DNA of 64,000 bases, from NCBI GenBank assembly GCA_046074645.1, contig JBJTOP010000394.1, positions 1-64,000 of the forward strand. The letters are read 5' to 3'. Made by a program: the position numbers and the translations under genes. The DNA is from SXXK01 sp046074645. GTDB lineage: Bacteria > Planctomycetota > Planctomycetia > Planctomycetales > Planctomycetaceae. The notes under the pieces were generated by a model, which was not told where the DNA came from, did not search any database, and saw only the letters and a program-made list of their open reading frames with translations. Shown in pieces: positions 17,098 through 25,373 of the stretch (its first letter is position 1; each line of letters opens with the position of its first letter).

Positions 17098-19113
17098 TCA
17101 GGGTGCCACGGATGACGCGTTGCGGACGCGATAGACTTCGAATCGCTGTTGTAAGGCTTCCGAGTGAGTCGAGAGGTATTTCGCAGAAAAAAGGTCCGTA
17201 AGCGTGACCGGCCCCGGCCGGTAGAACACGTCATCGACCCACTCGAATCGAGCTTCCAGGGACTGCCACTGTTCCCAGATGCCCGGCGTTCTCTTCGCAT
17301 TTGGCCCGAAGATCAGAAAGACAGCCGTTTCGTCCGCGATCGCATCAACGCCGATGTGTGCCACTGGAACGGCAGTCAGCCCCAGACTCTGCAGATGAAA
17401 CGCAATCGCGGGTTCGCCATAGACATACAGCACAGCATGGAGACTTTGGAGTTCCGCAGCGGTCGGCAGAGGTTCAGAATCGAGCTCTTCTGTGTCACGT
17501 CGGTCGAGCAGCAGGCTGGGAGTAAAGACCGTTTCGGCTTCCATGGCAGACTTTGAACGCCGCTTCCCGCCGAGATGCCAGACGCACTGTTTCGCAATCT
17601 CGAAAGCGGCCCGACGAATGTCGCTGCGATCCTGATGGATCGGGTTACCCGAAACGTCAGCGAGGGTCACGAATCCAGCATTCCCGTCTCCATCCGGAAC
17701 CAGCATCGAGCTTGCGAACGCGGCCGCGAGCAACCCCGCAATCAGCAGTCGACGGCCTAATTGCACGGCCCGCGGAAGCCTGGATGTCGGTTGCGGCTGG
17801 CTGAAGGCAACTAACTGTGCATCAAGCCACCAGCTGATGCCGCCCGCGGCAGACAGCCAGACACCCGCGAGCAGCGGCAGCATCAATCTTGAATAGGGCT
17901 GGTAGAATGGAGTGGCAATGAGCAGTCCGGTGACCCATGCAAGCGACAGCCAAAAGCCGAGAGGAAATGCTTCACCCGGACTGACTGCACTCCACAGCCG
18001 ACCAGCAGCACGCGACTGTTTGTCGGATGCGCGGAATACCGGCTGAAGATACATGCCTGACAACCCGCCGACGGCGATGCAGCCGAGCATGATGGGAGTG
18101 CGGACTCGCAGGCAGAACAGTCCAAGGCAGATTCCCGCTGGGATTGCTCGCAGCAACAACGGCTTGACCGCCGACGACGCGTTCCACGTGAAACGCTGCC
18201 GACACAGGACGGCTGCAAACGCCGCGAGCATGATTCCAGCGACCACGGAGCCGGCCCCCCACAGCCCGTCCATCTGCATTTGAAACGCCAGCTGCTCGCT
18301 GAGGTGATTCGACCACTGCTGCCAGCTTGTCAGGTAACCCGCGTGATTGGCAGCAACAGCCGAGTAGCCGCCGATGGACTGCAGCGACCACCAGCAGGGC
18401 AGGAAGGTGATTCCAGCCGATAACGCCATCAGCCCAAGCAGCTGGAAGAGTCTTCGGCCTCGAAGCGTTCGACGGCCATCCGCGATCCACCATGAGAGAC
18501 TGCCACTGGTGAGAATCGCCAGAGGCAGCCAACCAGTGTACTTGATCCACCACGCCATTCCGCAAAGCCCTCCAGCGACGCAGGCCGCCTTCAGCGAGTT
18601 GCGATGAATTGAAAGGCTCCCCAACGCAACGGATGCGATGACCAGTCCGAGCGCTGGAACGTCCGTGAGGGCCATCCGCGAATAGGTCACGTGGAACTCA
18701 GAACAGGTGCTGATCACAAGCACAAACAAACCGGCCGCAGTTCCAAACCAGAACCGAGCCGTCCACCAGAACACCAGGGGGGTCAGCGTCCCGAAGACGA
18801 GGCTGGGGAGGAAGGGAGCCAGACGCTGCATTCCCGGCAGTAAGGAAGCCAGTTCGATCAGTGATGGCAGCCCGGGCGGCGCAAAATATTCGCGACCAGG
18901 CCACGAGCGTCCAAAGAGACCGTCATACCACAAAACCGACGAGTAGACTCCTTCATCGAAATGCTCAACAGTCTCGAATTCCATCTGTTGGCAGCGCAGC
19001 AGAGCCCCGAGGCAGAGCATCGCTGCGATAAGGAGAACTTCAACCCGGACTGCCTGAGATCGCATGGTTATTTTCGCGGTGCGAACAGTGAATACAAGCG
19101 GAGTCGCCGCCAC
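17098..19113 (-). CDS. Dolichyl-phosphate-mannose-type (GT39/ArnT-like) membrane glycosyltransferase
   Basis: A 671-aa integral membrane protein with an N-terminal helix, an acidic HFDEGVYSS motif in the first extracytoplasmic loop where GT39-type enzymes have their catalytic Asp/Glu, and at least nine further hydrophobic segments before a soluble C-terminal domain of about 200 residues. Such enzymes transfer sugars from polyprenyl phosphate to proteins or lipids at the membrane. The start may be the GTG at 19113 or an ATG at 19065; no convincing ribosome site separates them. A parS-like site lies inside the gene at 18180-18195. Confidence 0.82.
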   Translation of the reverse strand: MAATPLVFTVRTAKITMRSQAVRVEVLLIAAMLCLGALLRCQQMEFETVEHFDEGVYSSVLWYDGLFGRSWPGREYFAPPGLPSLIELASLLPGMQRLAPFLPSLVFGTLTPLVFWWTARFWFGTAAGLFVLVISTCSEFHVTYSRMALTDVPALGLVIASVALGSLSIHRNSLKAACVAGGLCGMAWWIKYTGWLPLAILTSGSLSWWIADGRRTLRGRRLFQLLGLMALSAGITFLPCWWSLQSIGGYSAVAANHAGYLTSWQQWSNHLSEQLAFQMQMDGLWGAGSVVAGIMLAAFAAVLCRQRFTWNASSAVKPLLLRAIPAGICLGLFCLRVRTPIMLGCIAVGGLSGMYLQPVFRASDKQSRAAGRLWSAVSPGEAFPLGFWLSLAWVTGLLIATPFYQPYSRLMLPLLAGVWLSAAGGISWWLDAQLVAFSQPQPTSRLPRAVQLGRRLLIAGLLAAAFASSMLVPDGDGNAGFVTLADVSGNPIHQDRSDIRRAAFEIAKQCVWHLGGKRRSKSAMEAETVFTPSLLLDRRDTEELDSEPLPTAAELQSLHAVLYVYGEPAIAFHLQSLGLTAVPVAHIGVDAIADETAVFLIFGPNAKRTPGIWEQWQSLEARFEWVDDVFYRPGPVTLTDLFSAKYLSTHSEALQQRFEVYRVRNASSVAP
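18180..18195. other. parS-like centromere site 1
   Basis: The 16-base CGTTCCACGTGAAACG contains the 14-base core GTTCCACGTGAAAC of the universal chromosomal parS site, to which ParB binds. It lies within the GT39 gene. An identical 16-mer is at 19257. Confidence 0.8.
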
Positions 19114-19256
19114 TTATGCTACCTTGCGTGGGTTCCTGAAGCAGTCAGAATTCAAAAATGCGTGTGTTTTTTTTACCGGCCGGACGTGCGCTGTGCAGCA
19201 ATGATCCCGCTCACTGCAGACGTCGAAGAATCTCCGCGAAGAACTGACTGCGATGG

Positions 19257-19272
19257 CGTTCCACGTGAAACG
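19257..19272. other. parS-like centromere site 2
   Basis: Identical 16-mer to the site at 18180, here in the gap between the GT39 gene and the TPR gene. Two exact matches to a 14-base core this close are not expected by chance, and parS sites normally cluster near oriC. Confidence 0.82.
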
Positions 19273-19431
19273 CGGTGACTCGCGTGCCCGAAAAATTCCA
19301 GCGGAGCGTCCGGGACGAGGACAGGCGGGACTTCTCCGGCATTCGCAGCCTGCTAGAATCCGAAAGTTCGCCTCATTCGAGGCTTCACTGTCAGATCGGT
19401 CTTCGAAATCGCTCCCCCGAAAGCCCCCACA

Positions 19432-19764
19432 ATGTCCGAGGACTCCCCTGCAAAACTGTACGATGCGGCAATGAAGCTCAAGTCTCAGGGAGATCTGGAA
19501 GCCTGCATCGAAGCACTCAAAACATTGCTCGTCAGCTTCCCCGAACACGTGCAGACCCACATGGCGCTTGCAGTCTACCAGCAAAAGCAGGGGCGGTTTG
19601 ACGACGCCATTCAACACGCAAAACGCGTCACGGAACTGGAGCCCAATGACGCATTCTCGTTCACTCAGCTTTCCGTAATCTATCAGAGGTGCGGAAAAAT
19701 CTTCGAAGCCGAAGACGCCATGGCTCGCGCACGACTCATTCAGGGCACACCCCAGCGCCACTGA
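19432..19764 (+). CDS. Small TPR-repeat protein
   Basis: A 110-residue protein composed of about three tetratricopeptide repeats: residues 5-38 (AAMKLKSQGDLEACIEALK), 39-72 (ALAVYQQKQGRFDDAIQHAK) and 73-103. No signal peptide is seen, so it is probably a cytosolic scaffold. TPR proteins of this size act as adaptors; the partner is unknown. It is a single-gene plus-strand unit with parS site 2 in its upstream region. Confidence 0.82.
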   Translation: MSEDSPAKLYDAAMKLKSQGDLEACIEALKTLLVSFPEHVQTHMALAVYQQKQGRFDDAIQHAKRVTELEPNDAFSFTQLSVIYQRCGKIFEAEDAMARARLIQGTPQRH

Positions 19765-19869
19765 TCGTAACGCTCCTGAACGGGCATGGCAGCAGCCCAG
19801 TCGCACTGGCATTCCGCAATCACCGCTGAACGCGATTTCAGCGGCCATGGCATGTCAATCCCCGGTAGC

Positions 19870-20015
19870 GATCCGTGGCCGCGCACCCTCAGCCGCCGGG
19901 CGACAGACTGCGGGCAAACGGCCCTGACTACGCCGCACAGGCACCCACACCCACGCCAGCGCGCGCACCTGCGGTGCGAATCACAGCCGGGGACTGCCGC
20001 TCGTCCGCTCCGCCC
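19870..20015 (-). repeat. Diverged copy of the interspersed repeat, inverted
   Basis: Read on the minus strand this segment matches the module order seen at 34.9, 44.0 and 57.8 kb: a CGCACCgcaGGTGCG-like hairpin followed by TTTGCCCGCAG and a GGCGGCTGA end. It lies between the TPR gene and mfnB. Confidence 0.6.
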
Positions 20016-20017
20016 CG

Positions 20018-20791
20018 TCATGTGTTCGACCGTAATGCCTGTGCGAGCAGTTGGACGCGGTGCTGGGAAACAGTCTGCAGTCGGTTCGCCTCTTCACAGG
20101 CGGCACCACGGACGGCGATGACATCTGCGCCGACCTGTTTCAGGACTGGAATGTCTGCCGCGGAGATGCGACCGGCCAGAGCCAGCAGGAGGCCGCTGCG
20201 GCGACACTGGTCGCGAAGCTGCATCAATCGTTCGGGGGCAAGCCAGTCCAGCAGACACGTATGGTCTTTAACAAACGTGTCGATCAGAACGGCGGATGCG
20301 CGGCAGGCGGCGGCCGCCGTAAGGACCTGTTGAACGGATGGAGCTTCAGCGCGGTCAGCGTCGGCGTAGGCCACAGCGACCCACGCTTTTTCAGGCCCTG
20401 CAGCAGCGCGAAGTTGAGCCCATTCTGATTCCCAGGCAGCGCTGTGCTGACACCCGGAGAGCCCGCACTTGAGGAACTGAATCGATGGAAGATCAGAAAG
20501 GAGTCGTGCGAGGGACGGAATGTCGGGTGTGGCCACGTTCGGAGTGGATGCGTGGAACCAGTCGCGGAGTTCTCCGAGTGCGATGCTGATGGGTGGCGGA
20601 GCTGACAAAGCAGCGACGGTTCCGGATATTTCACGAACGGTGGCCATGGAAGCCATACCCAGAGGACCAGCGGCGGGTTCTTTGACATCCAGGATGTCAG
20701 CTCCGCCTCTGACCGCGGAGACTGCCTCCTGCGTTGTGCGGACGGAAACCAGTAGCTGCGGAACATCCACGAGGAATCTCCGTTCAATCAT
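20018..20791 (-). CDS. mfnB: (5-formylfuran-3-yl)methyl phosphate synthase (MfnB/DUF556)
   Basis: A protein of about 257 aa starting MIERRFLVDVPQLLVSVR. The GGADILDVKEPAAGPLG motif with its catalytic Lys is diagnostic of the MfnB/DUF556 family, which turns two glyceraldehyde-3-phosphates into the furan ring of methanofuran. Planctomycetes and some methylotrophic bacteria use the related C1 pathway for formaldehyde handling. I chose the start at 20791 over 20839 because the longer form would run into the terminator hairpin of the neighbouring gene at 20825. Confidence 0.9.
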   Translation of the reverse strand: MIERRFLVDVPQLLVSVRTTQEAVSAVRGGADILDVKEPAAGPLGMASMATVREISGTVAALSAPPPISIALGELRDWFHASTPNVATPDIPSLARLLSDLPSIQFLKCGLSGCQHSAAWESEWAQLRAAAGPEKAWVAVAYADADRAEAPSVQQVLTAAAACRASAVLIDTFVKDHTCLLDWLAPERLMQLRDQCRRSGLLLALAGRISAADIPVLKQVGADVIAVRGAACEEANRLQTVSQHRVQLLAQALRSNT

Positions 20792-20818
20792 CGGGACATT
20801 GACGCGTTGAGAGTTCAG

Positions 20819-20855
20819 AAAAAAGCCCCGCCGGTTCACAGGGAACGGGCGGGGC
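20819..20855 (-). terminator. Rho-independent terminator for the gene at 20893-21465
   Basis: A 13-base stem with one mismatch (20825-20837 with 20843-20855, GCCCCGCC...GGCGGGGC) and a 5-base loop. On the minus strand it is followed by CTTTTTTCTG. It serves the upstream minus-strand gene. Confidence 0.85.
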
Positions 20856-20892
20856 GAAATCTGCCATGCGTGAGGAACCGAATACTGGAGAA

Positions 20893-21465
20893 TCAGAGTT
20901 CTGGACCGGGGTCGTCGTCAACCTCTGGTTCGCCCTCTGCGACTTCCTCTGCTTCTTCACCTTCGATGCCGAGATCAGCTTCGAGATCGATGTCTTCTGC
21001 GGCTTCGACTTCGACTTCGACTTTGGGTTCGTCATCGACTTCGTCTTCAGGAACCGGAGTCTGGACCTGGACGAGCGGTGTGCCGTCGGAGTTCAGTTGT
21101 TCCTTGATGGGCTGCATGAAGTATTTGCGTTTGCCGCGGGCCATGAGAGTGCTGAGCAGTTCTTCGGCTTTCTCTTTTTCGTAGAAGAGAAACCGGCCTT
21201 CTTCGCGCATGGCATTGCTGTAGACGACCCAGACGATCCGTCTGCGCTGCATTTGTTCGCGAGCGCGTTTGGTGCGGGGTCGAGCTGCTTTTTTCCTTTT
21301 GGCGGCGGCTTCTTTTTTGTCGCCCTTCGACGCCTTTTTCCGGCCGGAGGACTCTGTTTTTTCCTCGGCCGTTTTGCGAGTTTTCTTCTTTACGGATTCG
21401 GTGGCTGCCTCGGCGGCTTCAGCCGCTTCGACCTCGCGCCGCATTGCAATCCGACTTTTTGCCAT
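20893..21465 (-). CDS. Charged low-complexity protein of unknown function
   Basis: A 190-aa protein from MAKSRIAMRRE. Residues ~10-65 are Lys/Ala-rich (KKKTRKTAEEK, KKASKGDKKEAAAKRKKAARP). A central conserved-looking core follows (RRIVWVVYSNAMREEGRF, EELLSTLMARGKRKYFMQP), then a very acidic Glu/Asp tail from about residue 150. The basic-to-acidic layout suggests nucleic-acid or ribosome contact, but I do not recognise the family. A start at 21702 would add 79 residues of unlike composition; the repeats of Asp/Glu codons at the end are CTTCGAC-rich on the plus strand. Confidence 0.65.
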   Translation of the reverse strand: MAKSRIAMRREVEAAEAAEAATESVKKKTRKTAEEKTESSGRKKASKGDKKEAAAKRKKAARPRTKRAREQMQRRRIVWVVYSNAMREEGRFLFYEKEKAEELLSTLMARGKRKYFMQPIKEQLNSDGTPLVQVQTPVPEDEVDDEPKVEVEVEAAEDIDLEADLGIEGEEAEEVAEGEPEVDDDPGPEL

Positions 21466-21613
21466 GGTCTGCTGCCAAACATCCTGAAGAACTTGTGGCC
21501 CCTGAGCACCGCTGCGCAGGAGCTGGGAAACCGGAAGGATAGCATTTACGGAAGATTGAATCCACCCGGAAACAACAGTTCCCAGGACTTTTTTAACTCC
21601 GAACACAGTAAAA

Positions 21614-22825
21614 TTATGTGGATGAAGTCTCTTCGTGCTGAGCGGTCTTTGAGGGCGATGGTGCTTTGGCAGCAGACTGAATTCGCGAGACCACGTGGGC
21701 AATTGCCTGCTTCATCGCCGATCGATCGACTTCATGCATATCCACCGGCTGACCGACACCCTTCAACATCGTGACTGTCAGCCGACCGCCCAGATGCTGC
21801 CGGAATTCCTCCAGCCCATCGAACACTTTGTCGGTCTCGCCAAGTACCGGGTGGTCCGTCAGGAGTCCGAGCCGTTCGAGTGTCTCAAGGACCTGCTCGG
21901 CAGCCGGCCATGGCAGGCCATGCACGAGGGCCGAGTAGACGGTGTCAAAGGCCACCCCAATCGCCACCGCTTCGCCATGTCGCAGGGAGAATTGGCTGAG
22001 CGCTTCCATTTTGTGAGCGGACCAGTGGCCGTAGTCGAGCGGACGGGCTTCGAGCATTTCGAAGGCATCGCCTCCGGCCGTGATATGCCGGAGATGCCAG
22101 CCTGCAGACTTTTCGATGGCGGTCCAGCATTCCGGGGAACGACGGACAATCGCGTCTGCGTGCTGGTGCAGCCAGCTGAAGAACTCCGGATCCTTCAGCA
22201 GAGCCACTTTGACTGCTTCTGAAAACCCACAGCGAAAATCTCGATCTCCAAGAGTTTCCAGCAGCCTGCGGTCGTTGATGACGGCCCACGGTACCGCGAA
22301 AGCTCCGAGCCAGTTTTTCTTCCCGAACAGATTAACGCCGTTCTTTACGCCGACCCCGGAATCCGCCTGAGCAAGCGTTGTCGTGGGAATCCGCACGAGG
22401 CGCAATCCGCGGTGAGCGATTGCCGCAGCGAAGCCCACAGCATCGAGAACTGCTCCGCCGCCAATCACCACGACATAGCTGCGACGATCCAGATCCGCCT
22501 CGTTCATGACCCGCAGCATTTGTTCGAGGACGTGCACATCGTTCTTAATGGCCTCGCCACCGGGTACCAGCTGTGGTGGACCGCAGGAAATCAGGCGCGA
22601 AGCATATCGCCGGGTGAAGGCGTGCAGCCTCTGCCGCAGATCCGGATTGGCCTCCGCCACACACTGGTCCACCCAGAACTGGACCTTTGGCATTCGCTCT
22701 TCTGAGGCTTCCAGAACATCCGCGAGGACAGCGGAGTCGCTGCCCAGGACATCGGTTGTGAAGCGGAGGCGGTGGCGAAAGGAAACCACGAAGTCCACAT
22801 CAGTGCTGGAGCGGCCCGGATTCAT
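21614..22825 (-). CDS. 3-dehydroquinate synthase-family sugar phosphate cyclase
   Basis: A 403-aa member of the AroB superfamily. The NAD site (VVVIGGGAVLDAVGFAAA), the PTTTLAQADSGVGVKNGVN loop and the metal-binding DYGHWSAHKME and HGEAVAIG stretches are all present. True AroB enzymes make dehydroquinate from DAHP for aromatic amino acids. Length and a number of substitutions suggest a divergent branch such as EboD or another sugar phosphate cyclase. No shikimate or Ebo-type genes are adjacent, so the product is uncertain. Confidence 0.82.
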   Translation of the reverse strand: MNPGRSSTDVDFVVSFRHRLRFTTDVLGSDSAVLADVLEASEERMPKVQFWVDQCVAEANPDLRQRLHAFTRRYASRLISCGPPQLVPGGEAIKNDVHVLEQMLRVMNEADLDRRSYVVVIGGGAVLDAVGFAAAIAHRGLRLVRIPTTTLAQADSGVGVKNGVNLFGKKNWLGAFAVPWAVINDRRLLETLGDRDFRCGFSEAVKVALLKDPEFFSWLHQHADAIVRRSPECWTAIEKSAGWHLRHITAGGDAFEMLEARPLDYGHWSAHKMEALSQFSLRHGEAVAIGVAFDTVYSALVHGLPWPAAEQVLETLERLGLLTDHPVLGETDKVFDGLEEFRQHLGGRLTVTMLKGVGQPVDMHEVDRSAMKQAIAHVVSRIQSAAKAPSPSKTAQHEETSST

Positions 22826-23280
22826 GAGCGGTTCGCAATTGGGGGTGGGAGAGTGGAGGGGGCAGACGAGCCCTGAAGGGCTGGGGTTCGAGGAGCTGCT
22901 GCATCCGGTTCAGCAGGCCCGCTTCTGTGATTGTCCGCAACACATGGTCGTCTGGCAAGCGTCCGAGATCCAGGAAGGTTCCGGTGCACCGCAAGCGAAT
23001 TCTAACACATTTAAAATACCTCGGAGGGACGAATCCGTTTTGAAGCATCATTCCGGATCGATGTCGCTACAACCGTCACAACCAGCGCCTTTGGCTGCAG
23101 ACTACCCGGACATCGGCAAACCCTGCGCTTTGCCTGAGCTTCGCAAATCACGCAGGACGAAAAAACTGCTGGCGTTACCCAGAGGACGTCTGAGGAACAC
23201 CAGGATTCTGAGTGCGGCGTGTGCATTCAGGGTGTTTCGCCAGACCAACTCAGCAAGAACGACGTTGAGGAGAATTTCTG
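22826..23280. other. Intergenic region upstream of the Cys-rich gene
   Basis: A 455-base gap between divergent genes. I see no RNA gene, repeat or coding sequence. AGGAG just before 23281 is the ribosome site of the Cys-rich protein. Confidence 0.55.
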
Positions 23281-23817
23281 ATGAAGGCTATTACTCTCAC
23301 AGCTGCACTGGTGGTGCTCTCTATCGCCAACAGCGCTCAGGCCGGAATTTTCGGTCTGTTCAAGTCCAACAATGGCTGTGGCGGCTGCAGCGTTGAGCCG
23401 ACCTGCTGTGCACCGGTCGATCCGACCTGCTGTGCACCGGTTGACCCAAGCTGCGTTGCTCCGGCTGCCTGTGGCGACCACAAGCACGCAGACCCCTCCT
23501 GCTGTGCTCCAGTTGCACCAGCCTGCAACGCACCGGTTGACCCCGCCTGCTGTGCTCCTGCTGCTGTCACCGACAGCTGCGGCAATGCCTGCGGCGACGG
23601 CTGCGGTTCCTGCCACACGAAGAAGAAGTGCTGGTTCAAGCTGCCGAAGCTCCGCCTGCCCAAGTTCAAACTGCCAAAGCTTGGCGGCTGCGGTGACAAA
23701 TGCGGCGATCCCTGCGGCGACGCTTGCCATGAAGCGACCTGCGCTGCTCCAGCTGACCCAAGCTGCGTCGCTCCCTGCGACCCGACCTGTGCAGCCCCCT
23801 GTGGCGGATGCAAGTAA
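23281..23817 (+). CDS. Secreted Cys-rich repeat protein
   Basis: A 178-aa protein with a signal peptide (MKAITLTAALVVLSIANSAQA) followed by repeated CCAPVDP units (at least seven variants, e.g. PTCCAPVDP, PSCCAPVAP), a GCGDGCGSC stretch, a KLPKLRLPKFKLPKL basic block, and more Cys/Pro repeats to the end. AGGAG lies 8 bases before the ATG. About 34 cysteines in the mature part point to a heavily disulfide-bonded or metal-binding extracellular structural protein. I recognise the repeat style from planctomycetes but no function is known. Confidence 0.82.
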   Translation: MKAITLTAALVVLSIANSAQAGIFGLFKSNNGCGGCSVEPTCCAPVDPTCCAPVDPSCVAPAACGDHKHADPSCCAPVAPACNAPVDPACCAPAAVTDSCGNACGDGCGSCHTKKKCWFKLPKLRLPKFKLPKLGGCGDKCGDPCGDACHEATCAAPADPSCVAPCDPTCAAPCGGCK

Positions 23818-24056
23818 TCACAGGTTGGCGTAAGGTGCGGTGATTAGCCAGCGTGATGATAGCAGATCGACGGGTGAGGGAGTGGCAGTCGTGAGCCGCT
23901 CCCTCCTGTCCTCGAAAAGTTCGGTGCGGTCCATAACTCGGGAAAGGACACCTTCGGTCTTTCAGTCACGGTTAAAAGCCCAGCCTTCCGCCCCGCAATG
24001 CTGAGATCAGTGAGGAAACTCACTCTGGGGAACACGCCACCCGGGTTATGCCGGTT

Positions 24057-24102
24057 CAGCGGTTCCACCATCAACGGATCAGCAAAAAGGGTGGAACCGT
24101 TG
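24057..24102 (+). other. 13-base inverted repeat with 20-base loop
   Basis: Arms CAGCGGTTCCACC (24057-24069) and GGTGGAACCGTTG (24090-24102) pair fully, allowing one G-T. It lies 240 bases after the Cys-rich gene and 11 bases before another hairpin. It could be part of an untranslated RNA or an operator. Confidence 0.55.
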
Positions 24103-24112
24103 GAGACAACAG

Positions 24113-24160
24113 ACGGCGATGATTCTCCCTTCCTGGCGAATCATCGCCGTTTCTGTTTCC
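24113..24160 (+). terminator. Perfect 13-base hairpin, probable terminator
   Basis: ACGGCGATGATTC (24113-24125) and GAATCATCGCCGT (24138-24150) pair perfectly around a 12-base loop, followed by TTCTGTTT. That would end transcripts from the Cys-rich gene or from an RNA between them. Confidence 0.5.
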
Positions 24161-24321
24161 CCCCCCCCTCGGACGCCACCTGTCTCAAATTTGGCCAAAC
24201 TCCCCGACCAGACTCTGGTTTTTTGCACCTCCATCCCCATAGACTTCCAGCAGCAGAACCCTCGTCATAAGGTCGAGCGGTTCAACGTCAACCACTCGGA
24301 CCTCAGCTGCTGCAGGTGCCC

Positions 24322-25302
24322 ATGCTGCTCCCCACTCGCCTTGTTGCCTCGCTGCTCGTCAGCCTCCTCACAGCGCAGTCAGTTTCGCAGGCAGCCGAAG
24401 ACGCAGAGCGGCGAAGTTTCATTGCCGCAGATTCCTCGAAGCAGCGAGTCGCGATTGTCGCCGAAGATGGCTCGACCGCCTGGGAACACTCCATCGGCCC
24501 GCTCCACGATCTGCACGTACTCCCGTCCGGCAACGTCCTGCTGCAGCTCAACTGGACACATGTCGCAGAACTGGATCGCAGCACCGGGAAAACAGTCTGG
24601 GAATACAATGCCTCACAACGGCCCGATAATCAGGGCCGACGGGTCGAAATTCATGCCTTCCAGCGCCTGAACGATCAGACCACTCTGATCGCCGAATCCG
24701 GTTCCGCAAGACTGCTCAGAATTGCCCCGGACGGCTCTGTCAGCTCCAGCTTTCCCCTGAAAATCGAAAACCCCGATCCCCACCACGACACACGCCTCGT
24801 TCGCCCCCTTGAAAATGGGAATTTTCTCGTCTGCCATGAAGCCATCGGTGTGGTCCGTGAGTACCGCGGGGATGGCAGCGTTCAGTGGGAGTTTTCGGTG
24901 CCTCTGTTCGGACGGGAGCGTCGGCCGGGACACGGTGTCGATGCCTTCGGCAACCAGGCATTTTCCGCACTGCGGCTCAGGAATGGCAACACCCTGATTG
25001 GAACCGGTAACGGCCATTCCGTAATCGAAGTGACTCCCGCCGGGCAGGTCGTATGGAGCCTGCACCAAAACGATCTCCCCGGAATTCAGCTGGCGTGGGT
25101 TACATCCCTGCAGGTGCTGCCATCCGGCAACATTCTGATCAATAACTGCCACGCCGGCCCGAATAACCCGCAACTGATCGAGGTGACTCGTGAAAAGCGA
25201 GTTGTCTGGTCATTTCGGGATTTCGTCCGCTTCGGAGACTCCCTTACAAACTCACAGATCCTGACCGTCAATGGAAAACCAGTCAAGGACAGCATCCGCT
25301 AA
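24322..25302 (+). CDS. Secreted PQQ-like beta-propeller protein
   Basis: A 326-aa exported protein with signal peptide MLLPTRLVASLLVSLLTAQS. The body has repeated blades such as GSTAWEHSIGPLHDLHVLPSGNVLLQ, GKTVWEYN and GQVVWSLHQNDLPGIQL, the pattern of PQQ-like/arylsulfotransferase beta-propellers. The family often has a structural or sensing role, and I see no bound-quinone evidence. The ATG at 24322 is preferred over a GTG two codons earlier. Confidence 0.75.
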   Translation: MLLPTRLVASLLVSLLTAQSVSQAAEDAERRSFIAADSSKQRVAIVAEDGSTAWEHSIGPLHDLHVLPSGNVLLQLNWTHVAELDRSTGKTVWEYNASQRPDNQGRRVEIHAFQRLNDQTTLIAESGSARLLRIAPDGSVSSSFPLKIENPDPHHDTRLVRPLENGNFLVCHEAIGVVREYRGDGSVQWEFSVPLFGRERRPGHGVDAFGNQAFSALRLRNGNTLIGTGNGHSVIEVTPAGQVVWSLHQNDLPGIQLAWVTSLQVLPSGNILINNCHAGPNNPQLIEVTREKRVVWSFRDFVRFGDSLTNSQILTVNGKPVKDSIR

Positions 25303-25373
25303 GTGGATCGATCTGCCTGCAAGCCCACCCAGGTTCGCCATCAATTTCTCACAATGGAAAGGCCAGTCTGACT

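Larger units (their letters stand above)
23818..24321. other. Intergenic region with two strong hairpins
   Basis: No coding sequence seen. Two adjacent inverted repeats, at 24057-24102 and 24113-24150, are listed separately. A run of 10 C lies at 24159-24168. Confidence 0.6.

Noticed and set aside
18684..18700. Third parS-like site
   Set aside because: Only 11 of 14 core bases match; kept as a note in the parS finding, not as a feature.
23815..23848. AATCAC/GTGATT hairpin just after the Cys-rich gene
   Set aside because: Six pairs with a long loop and no T-tract; the hairpins at 24057-24150 are far better.
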